Positions 44,481 through 53,804 of a DNA stretch of 64,000 nucleotides are shown here, in pieces (the stretch's first letter is position 1; every line of letters starts with the position of its first letter). The notes below the pieces were generated by a model. It made no database searches. It saw only the letters and a program-made list of their open reading frames with translations, and was not told the origin of the DNA. The stretch covers positions 118,712 through 182,711 of the forward strand of contig NZ_JBHLVH010000027.1 of the NCBI RefSeq assembly GCF_042433515.1, given 5' to 3'. Source of the stretch: Kytococcus schroeteri (GTDB lineage: Bacteria > Actinomycetota > Actinomycetes > Actinomycetales > Dermatophilaceae). A program made the position numbers and the translations under genes.

Positions 44481-46586
44481 TCAGGCCCTGGCACGGCGTT
44501 GCCACACCAGGGTCCCCACGATGACGGCCACGCACACCCCTGCCACCGCCAGTGACACCGCCGTCACGAGCAGGTAGTTCTCGGTGGTGTACTCCGCCGT
44601 GCCGCCCACGTAGGCGAAGAGGTAGGCAGCCGCCACACCGATCGGCACCGCCAGGGCCACGGGCAGGAGGGTCGCCACGACCGTGGTGCGCGCCGCCTCA
44701 TCGGGATGCAGCCCGGCCCGCTCCAGGGCGCGATGCTCCCCGGTGGTCTCGATGGCCCGGTCACCCAGCACGCGCAACATGCCCAACAGGAGCAGGAGTG
44801 ATGCCGCGAGGACGCCGGTACGCATCCAGTCCGTTCCGGGGTGCTGGAAGTCCGTGTCTGGCCCAAGCTTCTGCATGAGGACCGGCTCGGTGGACCCCTG
44901 GAAGAGACGCAGAGCATCGGCCCCGTTCCAGTCCAGCGGACCGCTGACCAGAACGTAGTCGGACGGCGCGTGACGCGTGGGATCCCCGATCAGAACCTCG
45001 CTGACCCGGGCAACGGCGCGAGCGCCGTCCGTCCCCACCCCGCCGCACTGCTTGGCCGGCACCTGCGTGCCGAAGAAGTCCTCGGCGGCGGCACAGTCAC
45101 GGAACACCACGGCCCCGCCGGTGCCCTGGCGGTTCGGCTCCACCCGCCCACCGGCCTGCTCGGCCCTCTCCTGGAGCGTGCCGACGAACCCCTCGGGCGC
45201 ATCAGCCCAGTAGGCCGTCCAGACCTTCGCCGAGCCGCCTGACTCCGCGAACGCCGGGCCACCGCCCGTTCCTTCATAGAGAGAGACCTCCGAGCCGATG
45301 ATGAACACCAGGATCCCCACGAAGGCACCCGCGCGGGCCAGCCGTGCCGAGCCACCGCCCAGACGCTTGGCGGCGAGCCAGCGAGTGGGGTTGCCGGAGC
45401 GGGCGAACAGCCCGGACACCCATCGAGCGAGCACGGGAAGCCCCAGGGGCAGTCCCGCGATCACCAGCACGGCGCCCACCATCAGCAGCTGCATCGACAG
45501 GTCCGCGTTCTTCTGGCCCAGCAACTCTGGCAGGGGGACCGCCAGGCCCAGGCACACGAAGGCGGCGATGAGGGGCAGGATCGCCCAGTCCCCCCATCGC
45601 ACCCCAGAACGGCGCACCTGGGGCACCACCCTGGCCGTGGTGGCCCAGAGGACGGCCACCCCGACCGTCAGGGGGGTGACCACCGCCGGCATCCACCAAC
45701 TGCCCCGCGCGGCCGGGAGGAGCACCGCATCGTTGCCGGGCCAGCTGGTCCGCCAGCTCAAGATCAGGAGCCAGGCAAGGGCCCCCGATACGGCTCCGAG
45801 CAACGCCAGGACGCCCGTCTCCAACACGACCACCCGGCGGATCGATGCCGCGCTGACTCCCAGCCGCCACAGGCGCTCGGCACGTTCCCGGGTGACCCCA
45901 CCCACGGCACGCGCCGCTGTCCCCAGCAGGAGAAGTGCTGGTAGAAAAACCAGCGCGAGGACGGACACCGCGCCGGGGACACCGGCCGGCGCATCCAATG
46001 TGGTCTCGACGTAGCCCACCCGCGCCTCGCCCGGGCCGTAGCCCGAGATGCGCTTGACGAAGTCCTGGTCCAGCTTCTGACCCTCGGGTGGGCGGGCGAT
46101 GGCGTAGCCCTCACTGCGTGAGATCAGGAAGTCGTCCCCGATGGTGCCGCCCTCACCCGTGCCCGCGTCACTCGGGCGCAGCCCGAGGTCCTCGGCGGTC
46201 AGACCGTGCCGCGCGAGCCCCGGGGAGATGACTGCCTCCCCCGGGGCGGGGAGGCGATCCAGCCCCGGGGGCACCAACGACGGATCGTTCTCATGGCCGG
46301 GGTCGGGGCTGATCCACTGGATGGGGATCTGACCCAACCCCTCAGGCAGGATGGGCATGGACTTTCCCCAGTCGGCGACGGCTGTTCCGCCGACGTTCGG
46401 CCGTCGCGCATCCAGGTGGTCGTCGACCACCAGCAGGTGTGCGGCCATCATCGCGGTCACCAGGAGGGCGACGGTGGCCACTGCCGCGGAGAAGACGATG
46501 CTCACCTGGCGCCAGCGCTGCCGCGGGTTCGCGCTCAACGCGAGGCCGCGGGCGAGTCGCCACGCCGGAGCCCAGCCGCCCCTCAT
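44481..46586 (-). CDS. FtsX-like ABC transporter permease
   Basis: This 701-residue permease has an N-terminal membrane segment, an extracytoplasmic domain of about 150 residues (PNVGGTAVADWGKSMPI), a block of about six membrane segments, a second outside domain with a Cys pair (FRDCAAAEDFF, AKQCGG) and a final trio of segments (VLAASLLLLLGML and on). That is the layout of MacB/FtsX-type exporters that release lipoproteins, peptides or antibiotics. ATG 46586 overlaps the ATPase stop by four bases. The gene 67 bases before the ATPase encodes a small secreted protein that may be its cargo. Confidence 0.85.
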   Translation of the reverse strand: MRGGWAPAWRLARGLALSANPRQRWRQVSIVFSAAVATVALLVTAMMAAHLLVVDDHLDARRPNVGGTAVADWGKSMPILPEGLGQIPIQWISPDPGHENDPSLVPPGLDRLPAPGEAVISPGLARHGLTAEDLGLRPSDAGTGEGGTIGDDFLISRSEGYAIARPPEGQKLDQDFVKRISGYGPGEARVGYVETTLDAPAGVPGAVSVLALVFLPALLLLGTAARAVGGVTRERAERLWRLGVSAASIRRVVVLETGVLALLGAVSGALAWLLILSWRTSWPGNDAVLLPAARGSWWMPAVVTPLTVGVAVLWATTARVVPQVRRSGVRWGDWAILPLIAAFVCLGLAVPLPELLGQKNADLSMQLLMVGAVLVIAGLPLGLPVLARWVSGLFARSGNPTRWLAAKRLGGGSARLARAGAFVGILVFIIGSEVSLYEGTGGGPAFAESGGSAKVWTAYWADAPEGFVGTLQERAEQAGGRVEPNRQGTGGAVVFRDCAAAEDFFGTQVPAKQCGGVGTDGARAVARVSEVLIGDPTRHAPSDYVLVSGPLDWNGADALRLFQGSTEPVLMQKLGPDTDFQHPGTDWMRTGVLAASLLLLLGMLRVLGDRAIETTGEHRALERAGLHPDEAARTTVVATLLPVALAVPIGVAAAYLFAYVGGTAEYTTENYLLVTAVSLAVAGVCVAVIVGTLVWQRRARA

Positions 46587-47242
46587 CGGTGATCACGCAG
46601 GTCGATGACGGTGTCACAGGCTGCCGCGACAGCCGGGTCGTGCGTGGCGATGAGGGCACCCACCCCCGTGTCGTGAACGCGTTCGCCCAGAAGGCTGATG
46701 ATGTCGGCCGCCGTGTCCTGGTCGAGGCTGGCCGTGGGCTCGTCCGCCACCAGCAGGACGGCGGACGGCCGCACCAGCGCACGGGCGATGGACACCCGCT
46801 GTGCCTGACCACCCGAGATCTGGTCGACCGGCTTGTCCACGTGGTCGGTGAGACCCACTGCAGCCAGTGAGTCAGACGCCATCGAGAGGGCCTTCGAGCG
46901 CGGCACACCGTCGAAGAGCAGGGTCACGGCGACGTTCTCCGCCACGCTCAACTCGGGCAGCAGGCCCGCGTCCTGGTACGCCACCCCCATCAGCTCGCGG
47001 CGGAGGCGGGCGCGCCGGGAGGGGCGGGCGCGCGACAGGTCGTTCCCGTCCACCGCGACCGATCCGCGCGTGGGCCGCTGCATACCCACCGCACACGCCA
47101 GGATGCTGCTCTTGCCGGAACCACTGGGGCCCATGAGCGCGACGGACTGCCCGCGTTCCACGATGAGGGAGAAGTCCTCGATGACGGTTCGGTCATAGGT
47201 CACGCCGAGATGCTCGATGGCCAGCGCGGGCTCGTGCTTCAT
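46583..47242 (-). CDS. ABC transporter ATPase (MacB/LolD type)
   Basis: This 219-residue ATPase has Walker A GPSGSGKS, Q-loop YQDAGLLPELSV, signature ISGGQAQRVSIARAL, Walker B VLLVADEP and the H-loop ATHDP. It powers the FtsX-like permease encoded immediately after. The start is ATG 47242 with AAAGGCG in front. The pair is preceded, after a hairpin, by a small secreted protein gene in the same direction. Confidence 0.93.
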   Translation of the reverse strand: MKHEPALAIEHLGVTYDRTVIEDFSLIVERGQSVALMGPSGSGKSSILACAVGMQRPTRGSVAVDGNDLSRARPSRRARLRRELMGVAYQDAGLLPELSVAENVAVTLLFDGVPRSKALSMASDSLAAVGLTDHVDKPVDQISGGQAQRVSIARALVRPSAVLLVADEPTASLDQDTAADIISLLGERVHDTGVGALIATHDPAVAAACDTVIDLRDHR

Positions 47243-47263
47243 GGTCGCCTTTCTACACAGTGG

Positions 47264-47298
47264 TGGTGGGTGGGCCGGCCACGCCAGCCCACCCACCA
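47264..47298 (-). terminator. Hairpin after the small secreted protein gene
   Basis: A perfect 12-base stem (TGGTGGGTGGGC / GCCCACCCACCA on the plus strand) with an 11-base loop. It would leave the small-protein message in excess over the ABC genes. Confidence 0.7.
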
Positions 47299-47309
47299 TG
47301 AGAGTTCTG

Positions 47310-47657
47310 TCAGTTCTTCCAGACGCGCTTCGGCTCGACCCAGCCACCGCACTGGTCGAAGATCATGAGCCTGCAGGACCGGAACTCCTCAACAGAACTC
47401 GTCTGGGTCAGGTGCTCGCACGAACCACCCTTCGAATCGCGCGCTCGCGCGGTCCAGGTGCCCATTCGCGCCTGCACCTCCATCTCGTGGCCGTCGTCCA
47501 AGGTGTCGCAGACGTAGACGTGCCGATTCCAGTCGGAACTGGACGCGTTCTTCGCGTGGCCTCCGGTGGTCCGGCTCTCTGCCACCTCCCAGGCGGCAGA
47601 GGCCGAGCCCACCATCAGTCCGGAGGCGAGCAGGGTCGCAACGACGATCTTCTTCAT
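47310..47657 (-). CDS. Small secreted cysteine-containing protein
   Basis: This 115-residue protein has a signal peptide (KKIVVATLLASGLMVGSASA, cleavage before AAWEV). The mature part of about 93 residues has four cysteines (YVCDTLDDGHE, GGSCEHL, RSCRL, DQCGGW), probably two disulfides. The pattern resembles small secreted actinobacterial proteins with a VCD--DGH motif that have no known function. With the ABC exporter behind it, a bacteriocin-like or signalling role is possible but unproved; it is not a clear lactococcin 972 match. Confidence 0.72.
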   Translation of the reverse strand: MKKIVVATLLASGLMVGSASAAWEVAESRTTGGHAKNASSSDWNRHVYVCDTLDDGHEMEVQARMGTWTARARDSKGGSCEHLTQTSSVEEFRSCRLMIFDQCGGWVEPKRVWKN

Positions 47658-47836
47658 GGATTTCTCCCCGTGTGTGTGGTCACCCCCCGACGTGGAGGAC
47701 ACCACCTATCCAGCCTCGCCGTGTGTGTGTGTCAAGGAGCAGGAGGGCGATTCAGCCATGGTGGACGACGCCCGACAGCCGGTTGACAGCAGACCAACAG
47801 TGTCGCCCTGCGAGGCGGGACCCGCAGGCCCCCGGG

Positions 47837-48568
47837 TCACTCCGTCCGGCGGGGCACGGTGAGCGCCGCACCCACGAGCGCCATCACCGCGAAGGCGAGC
47901 AGCACCCACATCGGGCGCCAGAGGTCGGCACCCAGGTCGGTGTGGTCACGCACGTGCTGCACGGCGTCCACCGCGTAGCTGAGCGGCAACACGTCGCTCA
48001 CCAGCTCCAGCCCGCGGGGCAGCCGGTCGCGCGGCACGAGCAGCCCGCAGAGCAGGAACTGCGGCAGCACGAACGCCGGCATGAACTGCACCGCCTGGAA
48101 CTCGGTCCGCGCGAAGGCACTGGCCAGCAGCCCCAGCGAGGTCCCCAGGAAGGACGACACCAACGCCACCAGCACCAGCGCCCACCACGGACCGGCCACC
48201 TCCAGCCCCACCCACCGGGCCACCAGCGAGGTGGCCGCGATCTGCAGGACGGTCATCACCGTGAAGGCCAGGGCGTACCCGGCCAGCAGGTCCACCCGCG
48301 CCATGGGGGTGGTGAGCAGGCGCTCCAGGGTGCCGGACTGCCGCTCCCGCAGGGTGGCGACGGAGGTGACGATGAACATCACCACGAAGGGGAAGACCGG
48401 CAGCAGCACCGGGCCGATGCGGTCGTAGGCGCCGGAGAAGTCGAAGACCCAGCCGAGCAGGGCCAACAGGGCGGCCGGCACCACCACCAGCAGGGCCACG
48501 GTGCGGGGGTCGCCGGCCAGCTGGCGCAGCACGCGCACGGCCGTGGCCAGGGTGCGGCGGGGGCTCAT
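47837..48568 (-). CDS. ABC-2 type permease
   Basis: This 243-residue protein has six membrane segments and the ABC-2 signature (ERQSGTLERLLTTPMARVDLLAGYALAF; FVLPQFLLCGLLVPRDRLP). It is the channel of an exporter, probably for drugs or lipids, energised by the ATPase encoded before it (ATGA overlap). It is the last gene of a three-gene unit opposite a TetR regulator. Confidence 0.9.
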   Translation of the reverse strand: MSPRRTLATAVRVLRQLAGDPRTVALLVVVPAALLALLGWVFDFSGAYDRIGPVLLPVFPFVVMFIVTSVATLRERQSGTLERLLTTPMARVDLLAGYALAFTVMTVLQIAATSLVARWVGLEVAGPWWALVLVALVSSFLGTSLGLLASAFARTEFQAVQFMPAFVLPQFLLCGLLVPRDRLPRGLELVSDVLPLSYAVDAVQHVRDHTDLGADLWRPMWVLLAFAVMALVGAALTVPRRTE

Positions 48569-49371
48569 CGGGTCTCCTCCGGGGTGTGGTCGGCACCCTG
48601 CTCCACCAGGCGCAGGAAGGCCTCCTCGGCATCGGACGCACCGGTGCGGGCCAGCAGCTCGGCCGGCGTGAGGCCGGCCAGCACGCGCCCCTCGCGCAGC
48701 AGCACGAGGTGGTCGCAACGGGTGGCCTCGTCCATGACGTGACTGCTCACCAACAGGGTGCGCCCCTCGCCGGCGAGGCGGTCGAAGAGCTCCCACAGCG
48801 AGCGCCGCAGCACCGGGTCCAGGCCCACCGTCGGCTCGTCGAGCACGAGGAGCTGCGGGTCGGCCACCAGGGCTGCAGCCAGCGACACCCGGGAGGCCTG
48901 GCCTCCGGAGAGCGACGAGACGCGGGCGTCGGCGCGGGAGGTGAGGTCGACCTGCGCCAGGGTCCGCTCCACCGCATCGCGCGCGGCGGCCCCGGAGAGC
49001 CCCGCCATCGCGGCGAAGTAGCGCAGGTTGGCGCGCACCGGGAGGTCGGCGTACACCGCGGGCGACTGGGTGACGTACCCGACGCGGGCCCGGTTGGCCG
49101 GCGACCCGGCGGGCTCCCCGAGCACGGTCACCTCGCCGGCGGTCACCCTCTGCACGCCCACCACGGCGCGGATGAACGTGGACTTGCCGCTGCCCGAGGG
49201 GCCCAGCAGCCCGGTGACCCGCCCGGCGGGCAGTTCCAGGTCGATGCCGGGCAGCACCTCACGCCCGTCGCGCACCACCCGCAGCCCGCGGACGGTGACG
49301 GCCGGGGCGGCGGCGGGTTCCCCCGCTTCGACCGGGCGCGGGGAGGGCTTGGTCAGGCGCGAGGCGGACAT
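48565..49371 (-). CDS. ABC exporter ATPase
   Basis: This 268-residue ATPase has Walker A GPSGSGKSTF, signature LSGGQASRVSLAAAL, Walker B LLVLDEPTVGLDP and switch histidine VSSHVMDEA, the daunorubicin-resistance (DrrA) type. Its start shares one base with the preceding gene stop and its stop overlaps the permease start, so all three are coupled. Confidence 0.93.
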   Translation of the reverse strand: MSASRLTKPSPRPVEAGEPAAAPAVTVRGLRVVRDGREVLPGIDLELPAGRVTGLLGPSGSGKSTFIRAVVGVQRVTAGEVTVLGEPAGSPANRARVGYVTQSPAVYADLPVRANLRYFAAMAGLSGAAARDAVERTLAQVDLTSRADARVSSLSGGQASRVSLAAALVADPQLLVLDEPTVGLDPVLRRSLWELFDRLAGEGRTLLVSSHVMDEATRCDHLVLLREGRVLAGLTPAELLARTGASDAEEAFLRLVEQGADHTPEETR

Positions 49372-50495
49372 CAGGCCTCCACGTGCTCGTGCCCGTGGCC
49401 GCCGGTGCGGTGGTGGCCCACCACCACGAGCAGCAGCCCCAGCGCGAGCCAGCCGGCCAGCACCAGCCACGGCTGCAGCGTGGACGCGTCGGGGAAGTAG
49501 GCCAGGTCGCGCACCAGGGTGCCGGTGGCGCCGGGCACGAAGAACTGCCCGATGGCGCCCCACGCGCCGGGGAGGAACTCGGCCGGGGACTGCGCGCCGG
49601 AGATCGGGTTGCCGATGAGCATGGTCAGCAGCGCACCGATGCCGATGCCGGGGGCGCCGATGGCGCTGTGCAGCCCCACGATGAGGGCCACCGTGGCACC
49701 CAGGCTCAGCGCGATGGAGGCCCACAGCGCGAGCCCCGGGGCGGGCAGGAGGTTGAACCACCAGTCGAGCACGGCCACCATCGCCAGGCCGCCGAGCGCG
49801 GCGTAGGCGAGCACGCCCACGAGGCGGCGCCAGGTGCCGCGCACGCCGCTGCTCAGCAGCACACCGCCGAGCAGACCACCGATGGTGAGCGGCAGGGAGG
49901 CCACGGCCAGGCCGGCACCGCGGGGGTCGCCCTCGGTGAGGGGCACGACGTCAGTCACCCGCGGGCCGGCGAGCGCCTGCTGAAGCACAGCGGCCTTCTT
50001 CTGGGCCGGCACCTGCTGGGCCACCTGCTGCGCGACGGCGGTGCTCATGCCCTGCCCGGCGGAGGTGAGCATCTGGGCCACCGAGGCGTTGGCCGCGCCG
50101 GCGGTGAGCACCTCGAGGCGGTCGGTGGGGGCCTTCGGCGCGACGAACGCGCCGTAGAGCTCGCGCTCCCGGATGCCCTGCACGGCGGCCTCGCGGGAGT
50201 CGACGCGCTGCAGGTCGAAGGGCACCTGGCCGCCGGTGTGCTCGGCCTGCTGCTCCATGCCGGCCTGGATGCGGTCGACGGTGGCCTGGTCGCCCACGAC
50301 GGCGACCGGCAGGTCCTTGGGGGTGGAGGTGACGGCGGGCCACAGGAAGGCCAGCAGTACCAGGGTGACCACGGTGGCGGCCAGGGCGGCGGTGCGCAGG
50401 GCGGTGCCCCAGGGGCTGCGGCGGTCGACCTTCTCGTAGGTCGGGGTGGGGTGCTCGGCGCGCTCGGGCGCGGTGAGGCTGGTGGACGGCGCCAT
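49371..50495 (-). CDS. YhgE/Pip-like membrane protein, exporter component
   Basis: This 374-residue protein has one N-terminal membrane segment (TLVLLAFLWPAVTSTPKDLPVAVVG), an outside domain with Gln/Ala-rich helices (VAQQVAQQVPAQKKAAVLQQ) and five C-terminal membrane segments (GGLLGGVLLSSG and on). This is the ABC-2/YhgE-like layout. It is the first gene of the exporter unit; two TetR-type operators lie in front of its start at 50495. Confidence 0.85.
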   Translation of the reverse strand: MAPSTSLTAPERAEHPTPTYEKVDRRSPWGTALRTAALAATVVTLVLLAFLWPAVTSTPKDLPVAVVGDQATVDRIQAGMEQQAEHTGGQVPFDLQRVDSREAAVQGIRERELYGAFVAPKAPTDRLEVLTAGAANASVAQMLTSAGQGMSTAVAQQVAQQVPAQKKAAVLQQALAGPRVTDVVPLTEGDPRGAGLAVASLPLTIGGLLGGVLLSSGVRGTWRRLVGVLAYAALGGLAMVAVLDWWFNLLPAPGLALWASIALSLGATVALIVGLHSAIGAPGIGIGALLTMLIGNPISGAQSPAEFLPGAWGAIGQFFVPGATGTLVRDLAYFPDASTLQPWLVLAGWLALGLLLVVVGHHRTGGHGHEHVEA

Positions 50496-50513
50496 GGGGG
50501 TCCCTTCACAAAA

Positions 50514-50574
50514 AGAACGACTGTTCGCCAGCGTAGGACCGCGGCACCCCGAGCGCAAAAAGAACGACCGCTCT
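50514..50574. promoter_or_regulatory. Two operators in the divergent exporter/TetR promoter
   Basis: AAAAAGAACGAC occurs twice. The palindromic cores AGAACGACTGTTCG (50514-50527) and AGAACGACCGCTCT (50561-50574) are 47 bases apart between the divergent exporter and TetR starts. They are the likely sites for the encoded TetR repressor. Confidence 0.7.
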
Positions 50575-50588
50575 GTAAGGTGTCTCAC

Positions 50589-51203
50589 ATGCCCCGCCTC
50601 ACCCCCCAGCGCCGCGAGGCGCAGCGCCAGCGCATCGTCGACGCCGCCCGCACCGCCATGCTCCGCGACGGATTGCAGGCCACGTCGATGGCCCGCGTCA
50701 TCGAGGAGTCGGGCCTCTCGGCCGGTGCCATCTACGGCTACTTCGCCAGCAAGGACGAGCTGGTGGTGGCCGTGGCCGTGGAGGTGATCCGCACCCGGCT
50801 GGCGAGCATGGCCGCCCTCGCCGAGGAGCGCCCCGTGCCCCACCCCGCCGCCGCGCTGGGCGCCTTCGTCGGCCAGCTGCCCCAGGGGCGCGAGGCCGCC
50901 CTGGTGCTGGACATCTGGGCCTCGGCCGCGCACCACGAGGCGCTGCGCGAGCGCACCGGCGCGGTGTTCGCCGAGGTGAGCCAGGGGGCGCTGACCTACC
51001 TCGAGGCGTGGTTCACCCACGGGCGCGGCCTGACCCCCGCGGCGGCCGCCACCGAGGCCCGCCGGGCCCTGCCGGCGCTGCTCGCCCTGGGGCAGGGCTT
51101 CATCGTGCAGAGCACCCTGCTGGGCACCCCGTCCCCCGAGGACTTCCGCGCCGCCGTGGAGGCCCTCTGGCCGACCCCGGAGGAGACCCCCGATGGTGAG
51201 TGA
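50589..51203 (+). CDS. TetR-family repressor
   Basis: This 204-residue regulator has the N-terminal helix-turn-helix QRIVDAARTAMLRDGLQATS, then EESGLSAGAIYGYFASKDEL, and a larger ligand-binding helical domain. It should repress itself, the MFS gene behind it and the divergent three-gene exporter through the two operators between them. ATG 50589 follows GTAAGGTG. The inducing compound is unknown but should be an exporter substrate. Confidence 0.92.
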   Translation: MPRLTPQRREAQRQRIVDAARTAMLRDGLQATSMARVIEESGLSAGAIYGYFASKDELVVAVAVEVIRTRLASMAALAEERPVPHPAAALGAFVGQLPQGREAALVLDIWASAAHHEALRERTGAVFAEVSQGALTYLEAWFTHGRGLTPAAAATEARRALPALLALGQGFIVQSTLLGTPSPEDFRAAVEALWPTPEETPDGE

Positions 51204-52488
51204 CCGCGAGTTCAGCCGGGCGTGGGACGCCGTGGTGGAGGACCCCGACGCCGGCACCGAGCAGCTGGAGCCCACCGCCGCCGAGGCCCTGCCCCGCAAC
51301 GGCCTGCGCATCCTGGGGGCCACCTCGCTGCTCAACGCCGCCGACCAGCTGGTGCACGCCCCCACCGTGCTCACCTGGGCCCTCACCGGCCTCGGTGCGC
51401 CGGGGTGGACCGTCGGCCTGCTCGTGCCGGTGCGCGAGTCCGGGTCGATGCTGCCGCAGGCCGCGCTCACGCCGTGGGTGGTCTCGCACCGGCGGCGCCA
51501 CGGGCTGGTGGCCGTCGGGGGCCTCGCGCAGGCGGTGGGCGCGGCCGGCATCGCGCTGGCACTGGCCCTGCTCACCGGGCTGGGCGCCGGGCTCGGCGTG
51601 CTGGCCGGTCTGGCGGTACTGGCCAGCGGGCGCGCCCTGACCTCGCTGGCGAGCAAGGACACCCAGGGGCGCACCGTGCCCAAGGGGCAGCGCGGGCAGC
51701 TCACCGGCACCGCCACCGTGGTGGCCGGCGCCCTGGCGCTCACGGTGGGCGTGGGGCTGCGCCTGGCCGGCGAGGGCACCTCGCCGCAACACCTGGCCTG
51801 GCTGGCGGCCGGCGCGGCGCTGCTGTTCGTGGGCACGGCGGTGCTGTGGAACCGGGTGGAGGAGCCGGCCGGTGACACCCGGGAGGCCGACACCCCGGTG
51901 AGCCCGTGGGCGCTGTGGCGCGATGCGCCGGACTTCCGGGCCTTCGTCACCGTTCGCGCCCTGCTGCTGGTGACCGCCCTGACACCCACCTTCCTGGTGG
52001 CCGCGGCCGCCACGCAGGGCACCACTCCCCTGACCGGGCTGGCTCCCTTCGTGCTGGGCACCGGCCTGGCCTCGCTCGTGGGCGGGCGGCTGGTGGGGCG
52101 CGCGGCAGACCGCTCCAGCCGGCGCCTCATGGCCGTGGCCTCCGGGGCGGCCACCGCGGTGGTGCTGGTGGTGCTGCTGCTGGCCGCCGTGCTGCCCCCG
52201 GGGCCGATGGCGTGGGTGCTGCCGGTGGCCTACTTCCTGGTGACGCTGGCCCACACCGGGGTGCGCACCGGCCGCAAGACCTACCTGGTGGACATGGCCG
52301 CGGGCGACACCCGCACCGCCTACACCGCAGCGGGCAACACGATCATCGGGGTGGTGCTGCTGGCCGCCGGCGCGGTGGCCGGCGCCCTGGCCACAGTGAC
52401 GCCCTGGTGGCCGCTGGCCTTCCTGGCGGCGCTGGGCGTGCTGGGATCGGCGCTCGGGCTGCGGCTGCCGGAGGTGTCGCGCGGCTGA
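51193..52488 (+). CDS. MFS transporter in the TetR unit
   Basis: This 431-residue protein has ten to twelve membrane segments (VGLLVPVRESGSMLPQAAL, APFVLGTGLASLVGGRLVG, VYFLVTLAHTGVRTGRKTYLVD-like). The long cytoplasmic N-terminus of about 35 residues is unusual. It overlaps the TetR gene by 11 bases and has GGAGGAGAC before ATG 51193, so it is controlled by that repressor and is probably another efflux route. Confidence 0.85.
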   Translation: MVSDREFSRAWDAVVEDPDAGTEQLEPTAAEALPRNGLRILGATSLLNAADQLVHAPTVLTWALTGLGAPGWTVGLLVPVRESGSMLPQAALTPWVVSHRRRHGLVAVGGLAQAVGAAGIALALALLTGLGAGLGVLAGLAVLASGRALTSLASKDTQGRTVPKGQRGQLTGTATVVAGALALTVGVGLRLAGEGTSPQHLAWLAAGAALLFVGTAVLWNRVEEPAGDTREADTPVSPWALWRDAPDFRAFVTVRALLLVTALTPTFLVAAAATQGTTPLTGLAPFVLGTGLASLVGGRLVGRAADRSSRRLMAVASGAATAVVLVVLLLAAVLPPGPMAWVLPVAYFLVTLAHTGVRTGRKTYLVDMAAGDTRTAYTAAGNTIIGVVLLAAGAVAGALATVTPWWPLAFLAALGVLGSALGLRLPEVSRG

Positions 52489-52518
52489 GGCGCCCGGCGG
52501 GGGCCCACCACCAATTCC

Positions 52519-52612
52519 GCACCGGTGCGGAATTGGGCGCGGGTGGCAGGGCGAATTCGGCACCGGTGCGGAGTTCGGCGCGGGTGGCAGGGCGAGATCA
52601 GCACCGGTGCGG
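52519..52612. repeat. Palindromic repeat cluster B (three units)
   Basis: GCACCGGTGCGG occurs at 52519, 52560 and 52601, exactly 41 bases apart. The intervening text (GAGTTCGGCGCGGGTGGCAG, then GGCGAGATCA) matches that of cluster A at 24732-24771. It lies between the MFS gene and the iron transporter. Confidence 0.85.
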
Positions 52613-52646
52613 AGTTCGGGCGCCGGCGCCCACCGCATCGCAAGGG

Positions 52647-52665
52647 TCAGGTTTGCCTTCCCCTC
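52647..52665 (+). promoter_or_regulatory. DtxR/IdeR-like iron box
   Basis: TCAGGTTTGCCTTCCCCTC matches roughly 12-13 of 19 positions of the iron-box consensus TTAGGTTAGSCTAACCTAA. It stands 39 bases before the siderophore-binding protein start, which is the expected place for iron repression. Confidence 0.6.
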
Positions 52666-52703
52666 GCATCGAGGTGGCGCGTCGGTAGATCCCGAGGAGA
52701 CCC

Positions 52704-53804
52704 ATGCGCATCGTGCGTACCGGCGCCGTCCTGGCCGCCGCCAGCCTGACCCTGACCGCCTGCTCCACCGGTCCCGCCGGTGAGGAGAAGCCCTCCGAGG
52801 GCGCCTCCGGCAGCTCCAGTCAGAGCAGCGGTTCCGAGGGCGGGGACGCCGCCTTCCCGGTGACCGTCAAGCACGCCCTGGGCGAGACCACCATCGAGCA
52901 GCAGCCCACCAAGGTGGCCACCCTCGGCTGGTCCGACCACGACGTGGTGGCCGCTCTGGGTGTCGTGCCCACCGGCGCCCCGCAGATCACCTGGGGCGGC
53001 AATGCCAAGAAGTCCACCGACTGGTTCGACAAGAAGGTCAACGAGCTCGACCCGAAGGCCGAGATCACCCGCTACTCCGACGCCGACGGCGCCCCGGTGG
53101 ACGAGATCGTCAAGCTGCAGCCCGACGTCATCCTGGCCACCAACTCCGGCGTGACGCCCGAGGAGTACGAGAAGCTCAGCAAGATCGCCCCCGTGGTGGC
53201 CTACCCCGAGGTGGCCTGGGGCACCAGCTGGCAGGACTCCACGAAGATGACCGGCCAGGCCCTGGGCAAGTCGGACGAGGCCGAGAAGGTCATCGCCGAC
53301 ACCGAGAAGCAGGTGGAGGAGACCGCCGCGAAGTACCCGGCGCTCAAGGGCGCCACCGTGGCGTGGGCCTCCTTCTCCCCCACCGACCTGTCCACGTTCG
53401 CGCTGTACACCACCACCGACAACCGCCCGCGCATGCTCGAGGAGCTGGGCATGGTCAACGCGCCCCTCATCGGCGAGCTGAGCAAGGACGAGAAGTCCTT
53501 CCAGGTGGACGTCTCCGCGGAGAAGGCCAGGACCGTGGACGCCGACGTGGTGGTGTTCTACGCCGACGAGGCCGGCACCGAGAAGGCCGTCACCGGCAAC
53601 AAGCAGCTGGCCGCCATCCCGGCCTTCCAGCGCGGCTCGTACGTGGCAGCCACCGACCCGGTGGCCTCCTTCCCGATGTCCAGCCCCACCCCGCTGAGCA
53701 TCCCGACCGCGCTGGAGAAGTTCGTGCCCGAGCTGGCCAAGGCCGCCGAGAAGGCCAAGGGCTCGAGCGAGGGCTCCTCGGCCGGGGCGTCGTCCGCCGA
53801 GTGA
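52704..53804 (+). CDS. Iron-siderophore ABC transporter, binding lipoprotein
   Basis: This 366-residue lipoprotein has a signal peptide with lipobox LTACS, a Ser/Gly-rich spacer and a periplasmic-binding class III fold of the FepB/FatB type (TKVATLGWSDHDVVAALGV, LQPDVILATNSGVTPEEYEKL, APVVAYPEVAWGTSW). It captures a ferric siderophore at the cell surface. GAGGAGACCC precedes ATG 52704. It is the first gene of a four-gene importer unit behind an iron box; the stop overlaps the first permease start. Confidence 0.93.
   Translation: MRIVRTGAVLAAASLTLTACSTGPAGEEKPSEGASGSSSQSSGSEGGDAAFPVTVKHALGETTIEQQPTKVATLGWSDHDVVAALGVVPTGAPQITWGGNAKKSTDWFDKKVNELDPKAEITRYSDADGAPVDEIVKLQPDVILATNSGVTPEEYEKLSKIAPVVAYPEVAWGTSWQDSTKMTGQALGKSDEAEKVIADTEKQVEETAAKYPALKGATVAWASFSPTDLSTFALYTTTDNRPRMLEELGMVNAPLIGELSKDEKSFQVDVSAEKARTVDADVVVFYADEAGTEKAVTGNKQLAAIPAFQRGSYVAATDPVASFPMSSPTPLSIPTALEKFVPELAKAAEKAKGSSEGSSAGASSAE

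Noticed and set aside
47310..47657. Lactococcin 972 family bacteriocin
   Set aside because: Size, signal peptide and exporter fit, but the family motifs (W-YG, YYH) are not present.
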